A stretch of DNA of 64,000 bases from PALSA-612 sp963776735 (GCA_963776735.1 CAVZNV010000015.1:186001-250000), one strand, 5' to 3'. Positions 41,904 through 50,032 are shown, numbered from the stretch's first letter. The notes: generated by a model from the sequence alone, not told the origin. Program-made: numbers and translations.

Positions 41904-42547
41904 TGTCGCACGACCACGATCACGATCACGACCATCCGCATGAGCCGATCGGCACCGACGGAGAGCCGCCGGCAGCCGCCCGTGCCCGCGCGCTCGAGGA
42001 GCTGCTCGTCGAGAAGGGCGTCGTCACGCGCGAGTCCGTGCGCGAGGGCATCGACTGGCTCGTGTCCCGCTCGCCTGCGGACGGCGCGAAGCTCGTCGCG
42101 CGAACCTGGGTCGACCCGGAGTTCAAGCAGCGCCTGCTGACGGACGCCCGGGCCGCCGCGCTGGAGGTCGGGCTCGACCCCGGCCCGTCGCCGGTCGTCC
42201 AGGCCGTCGAGAACACGCCGGGAACGCACCACATGGTCGTCTGCACGCTCTGCTCCTGCTATCCGCGCGCCCTGCTCGGGCCGCCGCCCGCCTGGTACAA
42301 GAGCCTCGCCTACCGCTCGCGGGCGGTCTCCGAGCCGCGCGCCGTGCTGGCCGAGTTCGGCGTCGAGCTCGAGCCCGGCGTCGAGCTGCACGTGCTCGAC
42401 TCGACCGCGGACGTCCGGTACCTCGTGATTCCGGAGCGGCCGGCGGGAACCGAAGACCTGTCCGAGGACGAGCTCGCCGCGCTCGTGACGCGGGACAGCA
42501 TGATCGGCGTCGCGCAGCCGGCCGCCCCGGCCGCAGCGGCCGTGTGA
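41903..42547 (+). CDS. Cobalt-type nitrile hydratase alpha subunit (or thiocyanate hydrolase gamma-like)
   Basis: A 214-residue metal-binding subunit that would hydrate nitriles to amides, or hydrolyse thiocyanate. The metal claw VCTLCSCYPRALLGPPPAWYK has Thr at the position that marks cobalt enzymes (CTLCSC rather than CSLCSC). The last two cysteines of the motif would be oxidised in the mature enzyme. A His-rich start (MSHDHDHDHDHPHEP) may help metal capture; thiocyanate hydrolase gamma has a similar tail. The C-terminus LAALVTRDSMIGVAQ is typical. No recognisable activator (p14K/NhlE-like) gene follows. Confidence 0.88.
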   Translation: MSHDHDHDHDHPHEPIGTDGEPPAAARARALEELLVEKGVVTRESVREGIDWLVSRSPADGAKLVARTWVDPEFKQRLLTDARAAALEVGLDPGPSPVVQAVENTPGTHHMVVCTLCSCYPRALLGPPPAWYKSLAYRSRAVSEPRAVLAEFGVELEPGVELHVLDSTADVRYLVIPERPAGTEDLSEDELAALVTRDSMIGVAQPAAPAAAAV

Positions 42548-42576
42548 CCTTTTCGCGCGCCGGACGAGACATCTGA

Positions 42577-43056
42577 GTGGCCGATGTTCTCGACCGGGCG
42601 TTCCGCGCCCACTACGGGCAGGTCTACCGCTATCTGCGGCGGCGGACCGGCGACGACGGCCGCGCCGAGGAGCTGGCGCAGCAGGTGTTCGCGGACGCAG
42701 CGGCCGGACTGCCGGATTTCGGGCCGGACGCACCTTCGCCGCTCGCCTGGCTCTACACGGTCGCGCACCGGCGCTTCGTGGACGAGGCGCGCCGGCGCGC
42801 CCGCGAGGCGGAGCTCCACGACGCGGCACCCGAGCCAATCGCGTACGGCGAGGAGCTGACGGGCCTGCTGACCGCGGCGTTCGAGCGGCTTTCGGACGAC
42901 CAGCGGGCGGTCCTGACACTGAAGCTCCTGCGCGGGCTGCGGTTCAAGGAGATCGCGAGCAGGCTCGGCATCGGCGAAGGGGCGGCGAAGATGCGCTTCC
43001 TGCGCGCGCTCGCGGCCGTGAGAGAAGAGCTCGAACGTGAGGGGGTGGGACGATGA
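42577..43056 (+). CDS. ECF-type RNA polymerase sigma factor
   Basis: A 159-residue sigma factor with region 2 (FRAHYGQVYRYLRRRTGDDGRAEELAQQVFADAA, then PLAWLYTVAHRRFVDEAR) and region 4 (LSDDQRAVLTLKLLRGLRFKEIASRLGIGEGAAKMRFLRALAAV). GTG 42577 lies 29 bp after the nitrile hydratase-like operon, so it may be co-transcribed with it. Its stop overlaps the next gene, a membrane protein, as ATGA, suggesting a sigma/anti-sigma pair. Target promoters are unknown. Confidence 0.87.
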   Translation: MADVLDRAFRAHYGQVYRYLRRRTGDDGRAEELAQQVFADAAAGLPDFGPDAPSPLAWLYTVAHRRFVDEARRRAREAELHDAAPEPIAYGEELTGLLTAAFERLSDDQRAVLTLKLLRGLRFKEIASRLGIGEGAAKMRFLRALAAVREELEREGVGR

Positions 43057-44234
43057 CGATCCGCGATCCCGAGGTGCTGGAGGCGCTGCGCGACGAGCCC
43101 GAGCTGCTGGCGCTGGCCGATGCGCTCCAGAGCACTGCGATCCCGGTGCCCGCTGAGCCTGCCCGGAGACGCGCTCCGGTGTTGCGACTCGCCGTCGTCG
43201 GCACCGCCGCAATCGCGGCAGTCGTGCTGCTGCTCGTCTCGCCGTGGAGCAGTGGGCCGTCGCTGACGGACCGGGCGCTGGCCGCCATCGGCAACCAGCC
43301 GGTTCTCCACGTGATCGTCCGCTACACGCTCGGCGAGCGGATCGACCTGCGGACGGGGCAGCGAGCGCCGCTGCACCTCGAAGGCGAGATCTGGTACGAC
43401 CAGGGGAGCCACGTCTATCGCACCGTCACGCGCTCCGACGGTCGTGTCGTCCATCGCAGTTCCGGCACGGGCGATCTGTCGATGGACGAGCCGTTCGTGT
43501 TCACGACCCTCTTCCGCCGGGCACTCGCCGCCGGGAAGCTGCACGCCGTCGGAAGAGACGTGATCGACGGGCAGGACGTGATCCTGGTCCAGGCCGTCGG
43601 CGCGAACGGGAGCCGGATGCGGGCCGCCCTCGATGCCGAGAGCTACCGGCTCGTGCGCCTGCAGATCTACGCGCAGGGCCGACTCGCCTCGCAGCTCGAC
43701 GTCCTTCGCTTCGAGACGGTCGACCGCACGCAGGCGCACCTGCCGGCGCCCAGGCCGGGCCCGGTGCCCTCCGTCGCCGGTTCGTCGGTGTCCGGGGGTT
43801 CCGATCTCCGGCCGCTCTCTCCCTCCCAGGCGCGCGTTGTCTTCGCGAGCGCACCCGTCTGGGCCGGCCGGGTCGTCGACGGGCATCGGCTGACGGCGAT
43901 CCAGCGCGAGGACGTGACCGACACGAGCGGAGGCGTGACCGTTCGCGGGCGGCGCCTGACCTTCGACTACGGGCCCGGAGGCCGGCTGGGCTCGGAGCCC
44001 TATCTCGAGATCGAGGAAGGCCCGGCTGCGAGCCCGACGTGGAGGGTCGAGAGCGTGTACGCGCCTCCCCCGGGGTACGTGGACGTCACGAGCGGCCAGA
44101 CCAGCTCGAACGGACGAAACGAGCGGACACAGTGGACGGGTGTCATGCGGCTGCGCGGGTTCGTCGTGCGGCTCACCTCGTGGAGCGAGCAGACGCTGCT
44201 CACGGCCGCTCGGGCGCTGCGACCGCTGCCGTAG
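43053..44234 (+). CDS. Membrane protein coupled to a sigma factor, putative anti-sigma regulator
   Basis: A 393-residue protein. A cytoplasmic N-terminus of about 45 residues (IRDPEVLEALRDEPELLALADAL) is followed by one membrane helix (LAVVGTAAIAAVVLLLVSPW). The large extracellular part is beta-rich, with repeats such as RYTLGERIDLRTGQRAPLHLEGEIWYDQGSHVYRTVTR, resembling LolA/RsbB-like lipoprotein folds. No zinc anti-sigma motif is seen. The ATGA overlap with the sigma gene is the main reason for the proposed role. Family not firmly recognised. Confidence 0.6.
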   Translation: MTIRDPEVLEALRDEPELLALADALQSTAIPVPAEPARRRAPVLRLAVVGTAAIAAVVLLLVSPWSSGPSLTDRALAAIGNQPVLHVIVRYTLGERIDLRTGQRAPLHLEGEIWYDQGSHVYRTVTRSDGRVVHRSSGTGDLSMDEPFVFTTLFRRALAAGKLHAVGRDVIDGQDVILVQAVGANGSRMRAALDAESYRLVRLQIYAQGRLASQLDVLRFETVDRTQAHLPAPRPGPVPSVAGSSVSGGSDLRPLSPSQARVVFASAPVWAGRVVDGHRLTAIQREDVTDTSGGVTVRGRRLTFDYGPGGRLGSEPYLEIEEGPAASPTWRVESVYAPPPGYVDVTSGQTSSNGRNERTQWTGVMRLRGFVVRLTSWSEQTLLTAARALRPLP

Positions 44235-44256
44235 ACCCGCGCTACCCTCCTTCGCG

Positions 44257-45636
44257 ATGCGCGCCGCGCGGTTCGTCGTCCTGGCCCTCGTGCTCGGCGC
44301 ACTCGCGGGCACCGGCGGCGTCCTCGCCGCGACTCCGGCCCCGACGATCTCGACCATCGCCGGCAACGGCACACTCGGCATGACGGGCGACGGCGGCCCG
44401 GCCACCGCAGCCGAGCTCAACCACCCACGCGGCCTCGCGGTCGCGCCCGGCGGAGGGTTCGCGATCGCCGACGCCTTCGGCGAGACGGTCCGCCGCGTGC
44501 TGCCGAACGGGACGATCGAGACCGTCGCCGGCACCGGCACCGCGGGCTACTCGGGCGACGGAGGCCCTGCGACCACGGCCGAGCTGAATCTCCCGCACGG
44601 CGTCGCCTTCCTTCCGGACGGGACGCTGCTCGTCGCCGACACGCTCAACAACCGCATCCGCGCGATCTCCCCCTCGGGCACGATCACGACGGTCGCAGGC
44701 ACCGGCGCCTACTCGTACTCGGGCGACGGCGGGCTGGCAACCGCCGCCACGATCGAGGCTCCGCGCGGGATCTCCGCGCTCGCGGACGGCGGCTACCTGA
44801 TCCCGGACACGGACAACCAGCGGATCCGGCGAGTCGCGCTCGACGGGACGATTACCACGGTCGCGGGCGACGGTGTCCGCGGTTTCGCCGGCGACGGTGG
44901 CCCCGCAACTGCGGCCGAGCTCGACGAGCCGTTCGGCGCCGTCGCGACCCCGGACGGCGGGCTCCTGGTCGCGGACACCGGCAACAACCGCATCCGGCGA
45001 GTCGCGCCCGACGGGACGATTACCACGGTCGCGGGCGACGGCACCCGCGGGTTCGCAGGCGACGACGGGCCGGCCACAGCCGCCGAGCTGAACGCGCCAC
45101 ACGCGGTTGCACCGCTTCCGGACGGCGGCTTCCTGATCGCCGACGAGGCGAACAACCGCGTCCGCCGCGTCTGGCCGGACGGGACGATCACGACGATCGT
45201 GGGCACCGGCGAGGCGACGTTCGGCGGCGACGGAGGCGCGGCGTCGGCGGCAGCGGTCAACGGGCCGAAGGCATTCGCGATCCTCCCGAGCTACCTCGGC
45301 TTCCTCTTCGCGGACGCGTACAACAGCCGCGTCCGGCTCGTCTCGGTCGACCTGCGGCGCACGCTGACCCTCCGCGTGGCCGTGCGGTCGCTGCGGATCA
45401 AGGCGAAGCACGCGGCGACCCTCGCGTACACCGTCTCGGATCCCGTGAGCGTGCGACTCGACGTGATTCGCGCCGGCCGGCCGGTCGTCCACTTCACCGG
45501 GTCGGCGAAGGCCGGGCGGAATGCGTTCCGCTTCGGCAGCGGTCTCCGCCCCGGCACGTACACGCTGCGCCTGCGTGCCTCGGCCGCGATCGACAAGCCT
45601 GCGACGGCCACCGCCACGCTCCGCATCAGCTCCTGA
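44257..45636 (+). CDS. Secreted NHL-repeat beta-propeller protein
   Basis: A 459-residue exported protein with a signal peptide (FVVLALVLGALAGTGGVLA). Six NHL-type repeats of about 54 residues follow. Each holds TI(T/E)TVAG-G, a GDGGPATAAEL block, a P(H/R)G or PxG turn, LPDGG-LIAD and N-R-IRRV. A C-terminal beta-domain of about 100 residues follows (LTLRVAVRSLRIKAKHAATLAYTV). NHL propellers bind proteins or glycans; some act as lyases. The repeats are highly alike at DNA level, notably 44830-44890 and 45000-45060. ATG 44257 has TACCCT at 44243-44248, 8 bases upstream. Confidence 0.87.
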   Translation: MRAARFVVLALVLGALAGTGGVLAATPAPTISTIAGNGTLGMTGDGGPATAAELNHPRGLAVAPGGGFAIADAFGETVRRVLPNGTIETVAGTGTAGYSGDGGPATTAELNLPHGVAFLPDGTLLVADTLNNRIRAISPSGTITTVAGTGAYSYSGDGGLATAATIEAPRGISALADGGYLIPDTDNQRIRRVALDGTITTVAGDGVRGFAGDGGPATAAELDEPFGAVATPDGGLLVADTGNNRIRRVAPDGTITTVAGDGTRGFAGDDGPATAAELNAPHAVAPLPDGGFLIADEANNRVRRVWPDGTITTIVGTGEATFGGDGGAASAAAVNGPKAFAILPSYLGFLFADAYNSRVRLVSVDLRRTLTLRVAVRSLRIKAKHAATLAYTVSDPVSVRLDVIRAGRPVVHFTGSAKAGRNAFRFGSGLRPGTYTLRLRASAAIDKPATATATLRISS

Positions 45637-45657
45637 GGACCGCGCGGGATCGTTCGG

Positions 45658-46821
45658 TCAGACCCGGAGAGCTGAAGGTTCCGGAGCCTGCGGGGCGGGC
45701 GTGCGGCGGGCGTCGATCGCGGCACGATCGCGGCGCTTCAAACGCAGGAACGGAAGCTCGACGAAGTAATAGGAAAGCGTTGCGGCAACGAAGGCGAGCC
45801 CGACCTCTGCGCCGGTCGGCAGTCGGTGGAATCCCCAGATGAAGATCGGGTGCCAGAGGTAGAGCGCATAGGAGATCTTGCCGACGAAGACCAGCGGAGC
45901 GAGCGAAAGCAGACGGGCGAGAGGTGACCGAGGGTCGGCGAGAACGGCGAGGATCAGGAGCACGATCCCGACTGCGAGAATCGGCAAGACGCCGAGCACG
46001 ACCCGCCACTTCTCGAAGTACGGCAACACCCACATCAAGGCGACAGCGGCGATGCCGATCAACAGCGCCGCCTTGTTGAACAACGGCCGCGCGAGCGCAA
46101 CCGACGCCCCGCCGCCCGCGAACCACAGTCCGGCGAGGCAGCCGATCAGGATCACGTCGAAGTGACCGTCCGGCGCGAAATAGACCCGCGTGAACGAGGC
46201 ATGCCCGAGCAAGAGCTGAAGCCGGTCGATCTCGAGCAGGACGATTGCCGCGGCGAGGCCGATCATGAGCGCTCGCCGCGTGGCGCCTGCCCGCAGCGCC
46301 AGGAACAGCGTCAGCGGCCAGACGAGATAGAACTGCTCCTCTGTCGCCAACGACCATAGGTGGCCGACCGCAAGCGGCATCGCGTGCCCGGAGACGATCA
46401 GGATGTTCTGGACATACAGCACGCCGTACACGGCACCCTCGACAGCATTTGCGACGGGGGTCCCCGAACGGGCGTGGCCGGTGATTGCGGTTTCGAGCGC
46501 GATGTAGAGCGCGTACGCGCCCGCCGCCACGACGAGAGCCGGCACCAGCCTGAGCGCCCGCCGGAAATAGAAATGTCCGAGCGAGATCCTTCCGTTGGAC
46601 TGCGCCTCCTCGAACAGCAGCGTCGTGATCAGGAAGCCGCTCAGGACGAAGAACATGTCCACTCCGAGATAGCCGCCCTCCGGGAAGACCCATGCGTGGA
46701 ATCCCACCACCGACAGAATCGCGAGCGCCCGCACGCCGTCGAGCTGCGGTCGGTAGCCGAATCGCCGGTGCTCCTCGAGCGTCGGACGTTCCGCAAGCCC
46801 CGATGTCTCGACGCTGGTCAA
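45658..46821 (-). CDS. Acyltransferase family 3 (OafA-like) membrane protein
   Basis: A 387-residue acyltransferase-3 protein with about ten helices. These enzymes O-acylate surface polysaccharides or other envelope molecules. Signature blocks are YRPQLDGVRALAILSVVGFHAW (His), GVDMFFVLSGFLITTLLFEE and GHLWSLATEEQFYLVWPL. The last helices contain VGKISYALYLWHPIFIW. ATG 46821 starts a short polar leader before the first helix. The C-terminal tail is basic and proline-rich. Acceptor unknown. Confidence 0.92.
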   Translation of the reverse strand: MTSVETSGLAERPTLEEHRRFGYRPQLDGVRALAILSVVGFHAWVFPEGGYLGVDMFFVLSGFLITTLLFEEAQSNGRISLGHFYFRRALRLVPALVVAAGAYALYIALETAITGHARSGTPVANAVEGAVYGVLYVQNILIVSGHAMPLAVGHLWSLATEEQFYLVWPLTLFLALRAGATRRALMIGLAAAIVLLEIDRLQLLLGHASFTRVYFAPDGHFDVILIGCLAGLWFAGGGASVALARPLFNKAALLIGIAAVALMWVLPYFEKWRVVLGVLPILAVGIVLLILAVLADPRSPLARLLSLAPLVFVGKISYALYLWHPIFIWGFHRLPTGAEVGLAFVAATLSYYFVELPFLRLKRRDRAAIDARRTPAPQAPEPSALRV

Positions 46822-47076
46822 GGCCTACACCCACTTCCGCCCGATACCGCCCCGCAAACGAATGACCGCGGTTCGCGGAGAACGTGGAGGCCTGCCACTC
46901 TGATCGAGTCTCCGAGCGCTGAACAAGCAAGCCCGGCGATGCGAAAGAACCTACACGACGATTTTGACGACGCCATTGGCCATGCCGGCGGCATTGATCG
47001 TGACGGTAGTTCTTCCTCCGGGGGCGTCGGCGAACGCTCACGCCGCATCACGACCTAGCCTGGCTACCCTGCGCGC
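46822..47076. other. Intergenic region, possible gene remnant and promoter
   Basis: A 255-bp gap, less GC-rich than its surroundings, between the acyltransferase start and a small membrane gene. On the minus strand, 46951-47037 reads AFADAPGGRTTVTINAAGM and on to VVKIVV then stop. This looks like the C-terminus of a secreted beta-protein but has no start codon, so it may be a remnant. TACCCT at 47065-47070 lies 6 bases before ATG 47077 as a candidate -10. Confidence 0.35.
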
Positions 47077-47331
47077 ATGAGCATCGTCCGCCGCGCCCCG
47101 GTCGTGCCGGAGTCCCAGCTGGATTTCGTCCCGGCCCGCTGGGTCGTCCTGGCACTCGGGGCAGGGCGCTTGCTCCTGCGCGGCGGGAAGCTCGGCCTCG
47201 CCGGTCTCGCGTGGACGTTCCTGCCGCGGAAGCTGAAGCTGTGGGCGGTCGGTCTCGCTCTGGCGGCGTCGATCGTCGTCGTCGGCGCTCTGGCCGCGAT
47301 TGCCCTGCTCGTGCTGCAAATCGCTTCCTAG
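47077..47331 (+). CDS. Small membrane protein of unknown function
   Basis: An 84-residue protein with two hydrophobic segments (WVVLALGAGRLLL and LWAVGLALAASIVVVGALAAIALLVLQIA), separated by a basic stretch (FLPRKLK). ATG 47077 has TACCCT six bases upstream, suggesting a leaderless transcript. No family recognised. Confidence 0.55.
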   Translation: MSIVRRAPVVPESQLDFVPARWVVLALGAGRLLLRGGKLGLAGLAWTFLPRKLKLWAVGLALAASIVVVGALAAIALLVLQIAS

Positions 47332-47631
47332 CTTCGCGCGTCGTAATCACTCGATCGGGGGACGACAAACGTTCAAAACCGTGCCTCACTGAGTCGAAGA
47401 GTTCCTAAGAAATCGACCCGGGAGGCTCGAAATGACGCTCGTCCAGCGCGGCATGTTCGACGGCAACTGAGCCGACGCGTTCCAAAGCTGAATCCCACGC
47501 AAGGCCCGCTCCCGCGGGCCTTGCTGCGTCCGGGGACGGAGTCGGCGCCGGTTCGCTCCATCGAGGGATTGCGTTCGGACTACCCCGAATCAGACTCAGT
47601 CAGACGGACACTGCGGCCTGGGGGGTTTGCG
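47332..47631 (+). other. 300-bp region with a 12-codon mini-ORF and a strong hairpin
   Basis: No gene of normal size is seen. ATG 47432 to TGA 47470 encodes MTLVQRGMFDGN and is preceded by GGGAGGCTCGAA, a good ribosome site. At 47499-47524, GCAAGGCCCGC-TCCC-GCGGGCCTTGC makes a perfect 11-bp stem. Together they could be a tiny peptide gene with its terminator, a leader peptide with attenuator for the gene at 47632, or a small RNA. No T-run follows the stem. Confidence 0.4.
47499..47524 (+). terminator. Perfect 11-bp hairpin, possible terminator or attenuator
   Basis: GCAAGGCCCGC (47499-47509), loop TCCC, GCGGGCCTTGC (47514-47524). It lies 29 bp after the mini-ORF and 108 bp before the next gene. 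There is no poly-T tail, so termination is plausible but not sure. Confidence 0.5.
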
Positions 47632-48075
47632 ATGGAGGACGAGAGGATCGAGACGGCCGGCACGGCTCCGGCCGCGCTGGCGGAAGCCATGTTCTGGCGG
47701 TCGGTGAGCACGAGCCTGCTCGACCGCCAGCCCGAGCTGACGGACGCCTTCAGCGAGCACGAGTCGACGGGTCGCGATCTGGTCGCGGTGCTCGTCGAGC
47801 GCGGGCTGATCTCGGCGGACGACCTTTACGAGGTGGTCGTGCAGTCGGGCCGGCCCGAGCTGCCTGCGGAGAGCGTGCCGGCGGAGCCCGAGGCGCAGCC
47901 GGGCCTCGTGTACCTGTTCCCCCGCGCCGGCGAGTACGAGCTCGTCGAGCGCGATGGTGCGACCCCGGCTCCGGGCGAGCAAGTGGAGCTCGAGGGCGAG
48001 AGCTTCGTCGTCGCGAGAGTCGGGCGATCGCCGCTCCCCTTCGACCGGCGCTCGTGCGTGTACCTCACTCGCTAG
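47632..48075 (+). CDS. Hypothetical acidic protein with LVERGLIS-type helix domain
   Basis: A 147-residue soluble protein. The helical N-terminal half has DLVAVLVERGLISADDLYEVVVQSG, resembling the small N-terminal domain of type II secretion/pilus ATPases (MshEN-like). The second half is beta-rich (LVYLFPRAGEYELVERDGATP, GESFVVARVGRSPLPFDRRSCVYL). ATG 47632 begins a sensible start after a GGGGGG run; the frame is open upstream. Function unknown. Confidence 0.6.
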   Translation: MEDERIETAGTAPAALAEAMFWRSVSTSLLDRQPELTDAFSEHESTGRDLVAVLVERGLISADDLYEVVVQSGRPELPAESVPAEPEAQPGLVYLFPRAGEYELVERDGATPAPGEQVELEGESFVVARVGRSPLPFDRRSCVYLTR

Positions 48076-48186
48076 CCGTCCCGTGCGACCCGGCTACCGC
48101 CGGCGAGATCGATTGCATCTGATCGAACGGCTTGTGAGACTCGTCGTGCCCGCGGATGAGCGCGTGCTCGAAAGCGAGGAGGAGTT

Positions 48187-48781
48187 GTGGGAGACAAACC
48201 GTTCACTAGCAGGACGGTTCGCCGGCGTCTGATTCCGTCGCCGGCGACGGTGATCGCGTGTGTGGCGTTGCTGGTGGCTCTGGGAGGTACAGCCTTCGCG
48301 GACAACGGCTCCTCCGCGCAAGGCCGTGACGGACAGGCGCGGTTAGCGAAGGGGACGCCCGGCCCCCGGGGGCCGAGAGGCCCGGCTGGGCCTCGGGGAC
48401 CTCGCGGGCTCACGGGCTCTCCCGGCCCCGCCGGTCCCGGCCGGCCCGGCCGGCGCTGCCGGCGCACCGGGGGCGGCCTTCGCCTACGCCCACGTCCTCA
48501 GCACTGGTCTGGTCGATCCTGCAGCCAGCAAGAACGTCGACATCGAGGACTTCACCCTGGTCGGCGTCCACTGCCTCACGGTCACCGGCGGTACGCCGAA
48601 GAGCGTGACGGCAATGATCGACAACACCGGCGCCGACCCGCGGACGAGCCAGATCGCCGGCAATGTCGCGCCGCCGGGCAGCAACACGGCCGCGGGCTGT
48701 TTTCCAGGCGACAACGTCTCGATCGTCACCAGCTCGTCAGGGACGTTCGCGAACCTGCCCTTCTACGTGACCATCAACTAG
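48187..48781 (+). pseudogene. Secreted collagen-like protein, frameshifted in the Gly-Pro-Arg repeats
   Basis: GTG 48187 (ribosome site GAGGAGGAG) encodes a signal-like helix (PATVIACVALLVALGGTAFA) and a collagen-like stretch of G-P-R, G-P-A triplets. The frame then degenerates into arginine-rich sequence. One base over, the protein continues as GAAGAPGAAFAYAHVLSTGL through to NLPFYVTIN and TAG 48779-48781. One extra G at about 48437-48439 (GGTCCCGGCCGG for GGTCCCGCCGG) explains it. The rejoined product of about 197 residues has the architecture of a family common in Thermoleophilia: signal, collagen-like linker, C-terminal beta-domain with two Cys. Confidence 0.75.
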
Positions 48782-48796
48782 GCGACCGGACGCAGG

Positions 48797-48821
48797 GCGG
48801 GCGGCACTCCCGTCCGCCCGC
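48797..48821. terminator. Shared hairpin between convergent genes
   Basis: GCGGGCGG (48797-48804) and CCGCCCGC (48814-48821) form an 8-bp stem with a 9-base loop. It lies in the 50-bp gap between the collagen-like gene and the convergent GH5-like gene, where it could terminate both. Confidence 0.5.
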
Positions 48822-48831
48822 GCCCACTCGC

Positions 48832-49995
48832 CTACCGCGTCTTCGACGACGTCCAGGCGCGATAGGCGCTGCCCATCACCGTCGGCGTGCCGTCGTAACT
48901 ACGGATCAGCAGCGGGCCGCCTTCCCCGTACTGGCCGGTCGGGCAATGCCACCCGTCCGGCCCCTGGACGGCATTCCAGGCCCACTCGAACACGCCGAAC
49001 GTGTTCCCCTTGCGCTTCTCGGCGTCGACCAGCGCGAGGACGTGCCGAGTGTACGAGGCCGTTCCGGAGTCGCAGTAGCGCTCGCCGAGCTCGCCCACGA
49101 TGACGGGTAGCCGCTTCGCGATCGGCTCGAGCTGGTCGTGGAAGAACGAGTCGACGCCCTTGCCCTGCACGAAATCGTAGATGTGCCCCGAGGCGACGAG
49201 CTGGTGCGCGGGGTCGCTCGGAAGGTACTGCAGGAGCCGGCTCAGGTCGGCGTTGTAGTCGATCCCGCCGAGGACGATCGGCTGCTTGGCCCCGGTCGAG
49301 CGGATCGTGTTGACGAGCGACTGCAGTCCCACCGCCGCGTATCTGGGCTGGCCGTTGTAGACCGAGTCGATCGTGCAGCCGTGGAGCCAGCACGCCCACT
49401 CACCAGCCGGATCCGGGTGCGGGTTGTTCCAGCCGGCCATCGCCACCTCGGTCACGGGATCGAACAGGATTCCCTTGTCGCCTCTCAGCGCCGAAGCAAG
49501 GCTGCGCCAGAAGGCGGGCATGTGGCTCTTGTCCGGCATGTTGTCGATCTCCGTCGCCTTCTGCGCTCCCGGGCCGAATACCTCCACGACGGGCATGACA
49601 TAGAGACCGTTCTTGCGCAGCAGGGAGATGTAGCTGAGGACAGCCCGCCGGTATCCCGCCGCGTCCCCGCCGGCGGGCAAGCCGTTGACGCCGAGCCAGC
49701 ACTGGTCGTTCAGCGTCACACGCACCGCGTTGATCTTCCACGCCTTCATCGCCGCCACCGACGCCTGGTCAACCGGACCGTCGTTGAACCCCGTGTCGTC
49801 ATACGTGCAGCGGCTCTCGAACACCGCCCGGTTCACACCACGAAGCTGAACAACGCGGCCAGAGCCATCCACGAGCTGACGGCCCTGTACGCGAATCGTC
49901 GCCGGACTCGACACCGCACCGGACGTCGAAGCCACAGCGACAGCCGCTGAGGCCAGCGCGACTCCAGCGCAGACGGCGCCGGCGACTCGTCTCAT
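48832..49995 (-). CDS. Secreted glycoside hydrolase family 5-like protein, acid/base Glu apparently replaced
   Basis: A 387-residue exported protein with signal VAGAVCAGVALASAAVAVAS. It has a cellulase-type TIM barrel: GSGRVVQLRGVNRAVFES at the start, AMKAWKINAVRVTLNDQCWLG, LLRKNGLYVMPVVEVF, then the nucleophile strand LPVIVGELGERYC and FGVFEWAWNAVQG. The strand normally carrying the acid/base Asn-Glu-Pro reads VAMAGWNNPHPDP, so Glu is Asn. It may be non-catalytic or use another residue. An inverted repeat at 50011-50032 lies just upstream. Confidence 0.78.
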   Translation of the reverse strand: MRRVAGAVCAGVALASAAVAVASTSGAVSSPATIRVQGRQLVDGSGRVVQLRGVNRAVFESRCTYDDTGFNDGPVDQASVAAMKAWKINAVRVTLNDQCWLGVNGLPAGGDAAGYRRAVLSYISLLRKNGLYVMPVVEVFGPGAQKATEIDNMPDKSHMPAFWRSLASALRGDKGILFDPVTEVAMAGWNNPHPDPAGEWACWLHGCTIDSVYNGQPRYAAVGLQSLVNTIRSTGAKQPIVLGGIDYNADLSRLLQYLPSDPAHQLVASGHIYDFVQGKGVDSFFHDQLEPIAKRLPVIVGELGERYCDSGTASYTRHVLALVDAEKRKGNTFGVFEWAWNAVQGPDGWHCPTGQYGEGGPLLIRSYDGTPTVMGSAYRAWTSSKTR

Positions 49996-50010
49996 GCTCC
50001 CTCCCCCCTC

Positions 50011-50032
50011 ACGTTCACCAAACGGTGAACGT
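50011..50032. promoter_or_regulatory. Operator-like inverted repeat upstream of the GH5-like gene
   Basis: ACGTTCACC (50011-50019), spacer AAAC, GGTGAACGT (50024-50032): a perfect 9-bp inverted repeat 16 bp before the ATG of the minus-strand GH5-like gene. It also lies 75 bp from the divergent TTG start at 50107. A second inverted repeat CACAGAG/CTCTGTG (50069-50093) follows. The first fits a repressor operator; no cognate regulator is adjacent. Confidence 0.45.

Noticed and set aside
44440..45260. Regularly spaced similar DNA units that could suggest a CRISPR or tandem-repeat array
   Set aside because: The units encode in-frame NHL repeats of about 54 residues in a secreted propeller; there are no short identical repeats with unique spacers and no cas genes.
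48450..49110. Continuation of the collagen-like frame for about 220 more codons
   Set aside because: After the shift point it becomes Arg/His-rich without pattern and runs into the convergent GH5-like gene; the conserved C-terminus lies one frame over.
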